A program made the position numbers and the translations under genes. A stretch of 64,000 nucleotides of DNA from Yoonia ponticola (lineage in GTDB: Bacteria; Pseudomonadota; Alphaproteobacteria; Rhodobacterales; Rhodobacteraceae). The stretch spans positions 62,001 through 126,000 of the forward strand of contig NZ_JACIJM010000004.1 in assembly GCF_014199395.1 (NCBI RefSeq), written 5' to 3'. Below the pieces are notes generated by a model, which ran no database searches, was not told the DNA's origin, and saw nothing but the letters and a program-made list of their open reading frames with translations. This document shows, in pieces, positions 62,517 to 64,000 of the stretch (within the stretch, counting starts at the first letter, position 1; each line of letters opens with the position of its first letter).

Positions 62517-63254
62517 TCAGACCAGCGCGCGCAGTGCTTTTGCCCGCGCCGCCGGGATCTTCGCGATTTCGACGACTGTTAGCACATGTAACGTTTGCAT
62601 CACCCGATCCACAACGGCGTGGTCACTGACCCAGCCACCCATGGCCAGATATGTCCGGAGCAGTGGCGGCATAGGCCGTGGTTCCGCGTCTGGTTGCACG
62701 GCATCTAGCGCGATAATTTCATCAGCCAGCGGGCGTGGCATCAGCGCTGCTGGCCCTTGGTGCCGTGCGTGTAAGGCGTTGATAATCTTGCGATATGGTG
62801 CGGGGTCGGTGCCGGTGAGGCTGGTACAACCGAACAGGACTTTGGCATCACAAGCGTCCACATGCCGCGTCAGCGCCCCCCATGCCACCCGCAGGATATG
62901 CGGATCAGGTGTGGCGGGGTCGGTGCAGAATCGTCCGATTTCGATATGCGGTCCAACCGTGTGTGACAGCCGCGTCAGGTCGTAGAACTGACCCGCGTAG
63001 CCTGCACCGATATCCGCCGCTGCGGATTGTCGCATGCGGAACGTGCAGACCAACGGCCCGCCTGCCCCGTCTTCGATCATCATATGGGTCCAAGCCGCGT
63101 CGAATTGATCTGCGTCCAGCCCAGCCGTGCCAAAGAAACACTGATGCCGCAACGCCTGACAGGCCGCGATATCCGCCGCATCCTGCGCGAACCGCGCAAA
63201 ATACCGTCCTTTTTGGAAACCCGAATTCATGTGATCGGTCTGGCGTGGCGGCAT
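62517..63254 (-). CDS. olsB: Ornithine-acyl-ACP N-acyltransferase (OlsB)
   Basis: 245 residues. RYFARFAQDAADIAACQALRHQCFFG, LVCTFRMR, GYAGQFYDL, IEIGRFCTDPATPDPHILRVAW and LFGCTSLTGTDPAPY match OlsB, which makes lyso-ornithine lipid for the phosphate-free membrane lipid path. The partner acyltransferase OlsA is not in the window. Start could be ATG 63254 or ATG 63230. Ornithine lipids are common in Rhodobacteraceae, also under phosphate limitation. No Pho box was noticed upstream. Confidence 0.88.
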   Translation of the reverse strand: MPPRQTDHMNSGFQKGRYFARFAQDAADIAACQALRHQCFFGTAGLDADQFDAAWTHMMIEDGAGGPLVCTFRMRQSAAADIGAGYAGQFYDLTRLSHTVGPHIEIGRFCTDPATPDPHILRVAWGALTRHVDACDAKVLFGCTSLTGTDPAPYRKIINALHARHQGPAALMPRPLADEIIALDAVQPDAEPRPMPPLLRTYLAMGGWVSDHAVVDRVMQTLHVLTVVEIAKIPAARAKALRALV

Positions 63255-63392
63255 AATCCGCGCGCATAGTGTTGAATTACCACAAAAAAGCCCATCACAA
63301 ACCCAAAGTACATCTCGTCAAAACGCATGTCCGAGCATCGCATGGAATACACGGACACGCACGAGAAATTACCCCGTTGTGATAACGCAGTC

Positions 63393-63887
63393 TTAGATCC
63401 CGTCGGTGCTCGATCCGCTTTCGCCAAGGAATTGACCTGCGTTGATCTGACCAAAAGACCCAAGCAACTGGCTGATCACGGTCACATCCGCGATGCCGTC
63501 GTCGGTCACACGCCGCGAAAGCGTTACCACACGCCCATCTTGCAGGGTGAATCGTTCGACGTTGGACAATGTGCCGCCAGCGTTAAAGCTCATCGCGACG
63601 ACTTGGCGGTCGACTTCGGTTGGCTCAAACGGTCCGAAATGTTCAAATTTGCTGGCCACATAGTACAGTGTATTTTCCCCAAGCACCCCGCCAGAGGTCG
63701 CAGGACCCACCGCAGCGATCACCGAATCGCGGGTATCAACGCCGATTGTCAGCGCAGATAAGTCTTCTGGTAATGGGATAAATCCGTGGTTGCGGGTGAT
63801 CGGCGTACACGCCACAGCGACCCCGAGGGCTGCAATCATAGCGACCCGTCGCACGTAGGCACCGGGTGTGCTGATGTTCCTGCTCAT
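63393..63887 (-). CDS. bamE: Outer-membrane protein assembly factor BamE
   Basis: 164 residues. Lipobox-like VAVAC (Cys27) follows a hydrophobic signal; NHGFIPLPEDLSALTIGVDTRDSVIAAVGPAT is the BamE/SmpA-OmlA domain. It is a lipoprotein of the Bam complex. Start ATG 63887 has AGAGG six bases upstream; the longer upstream reading is not supported. Confidence 0.9.
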   Translation of the reverse strand: MSRNISTPGAYVRRVAMIAALGVAVACTPITRNHGFIPLPEDLSALTIGVDTRDSVIAAVGPATSGGVLGENTLYYVASKFEHFGPFEPTEVDRQVVAMSFNAGGTLSNVERFTLQDGRVVTLSRRVTDDGIADVTVISQLLGSFGQINAGQFLGESGSSTDGI

Positions 63888-63957
63888 GACTGACCTCTTG
63901 CTTTGGGTGCTCTTGGCTTTTATTCCACCTACATCATGCACCCCTCCTTGTTCAAGA

Positions 63958-64000
63958 ATGGATACGCCCGTGGCCGATAAACCGCTGACACAGTTTCGTA
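63958..64000 (+). CDS. Start of a gene divergent from bamE, probably DUF177/YceD (partial)
   Basis: ATG 63958 opens a frame (MDTPVADKPLTQFR) that continues past the right edge; GTG 63970 is an alternative start. In many Rhodobacterales bamE is divergent from a DUF177 (YceD-like) gene that precedes rpmF and plsX. The visible 14 residues are too few to confirm this. Confidence 0.4.
   Translation, partial: MDTPVADKPLTQFR

Noticed and set aside
63227-63325. A short minus-strand ORF (about 33 codons, MRFDEMYFGFVMGFFVVIQH...) between olsB and bamE
   Set aside because: It overlaps the olsB start, has no clear ribosome-binding site and no terminator; support is too thin to call a gene.

Overview
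The window is ordinary chromosomal DNA of a free-living alphaproteobacterium, most likely a Rhodobacteraceae (Roseobacter-lineage) species. The basis is moderately high GC, many ATGA stop/start overlaps, a GTTC-N7-GTTC SOS box at recA, the lptF-lptG-lptD-surA-pdxA-rsmA order, a CxxC-bearing short LptD, an OlsB-type ornithine acyltransferase, and DUF4167, DUF1499 and PhnA-like proteins. I see no rRNA, tRNA, CRISPR array, insertion sequence or prophage.

Layout. 0-7.2 kb: a stress and envelope block: an FAD/NAD(P)-binding protein, a PRC-barrel protein, an MgtC-like membrane protein, a large hybrid histidine kinase with two receiver domains, and a PhnA-like membrane protein flanked by two membrane microproteins of 24 and 23 residues. 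Several starts here are preceded by GGAAC-N16/17-CGTT, the motif of the alphaproteobacterial general stress sigma factor EcfG. 7.2-12.35 kb: a heme-copper oxidase cluster whose subunit II has lost its CuA ligands and whose fused subunit I/III has Gln where the K-channel Lys is expected, with ctaG, a HemJ/CopD-like gene and a DUF2231 gene. 12.5-20.0 kb: a translationally coupled fatty-acid beta-oxidation operon (FadE-type dehydrogenase, thiolase, FadJ-type fusion, acetyl-CoA hydrolase/transferase). 20.0-24.3 kb: an accessory-looking island with a predicted VPxPA-CTERM surface protein and three tandem paralogous lipoproteins.

24.4-36.9 kb: housekeeping genes (icd, YitT, SMR transporter, typA, DUF1330, alaS, recA), a sulfotransferase, and glycerol catabolism (glpK, glpD, divergent glpR with two predicted operators). 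37.8-44.5 kb: rlmE, a Ppx/GppA phosphatase, a C1/methyl-transfer operon (virulence-factor family protein, MetF-type reductase, methyl-THF:cobalamin methyltransferase), a small conserved protein, holC and pepA. 44.6-52.1 kb: the LPS-transport and outer-membrane biogenesis operon ending in pdxA and rsmA. 52.1-58.6 kb: DUF4167, prmC-prfA-DUF1499, two adjacent ureohydrolases and an M20 amidohydrolase. 58.6-64.0 kb: mazG, a ferric-iron binding protein, an Uup-type ABC-F ATPase, olsB and bamE, with a gene start at the right edge.

Non-coding structure worth noting: a 20-bp palindrome (CGATTTTTCTAGAAAAATCG) present three times, each just 3' of a minus-strand gene; and a second dispersed element (GC-rich region or hairpin followed by GAGTTGTTAA..GGCGAAATGAA) present four times, each 3' of a gene. 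No obvious defence or mobile system is present. The best candidates for something under-described are the CuA-less oxidase, the tandem lipoprotein island, the stress microproteins and the two intergenic repeat families.
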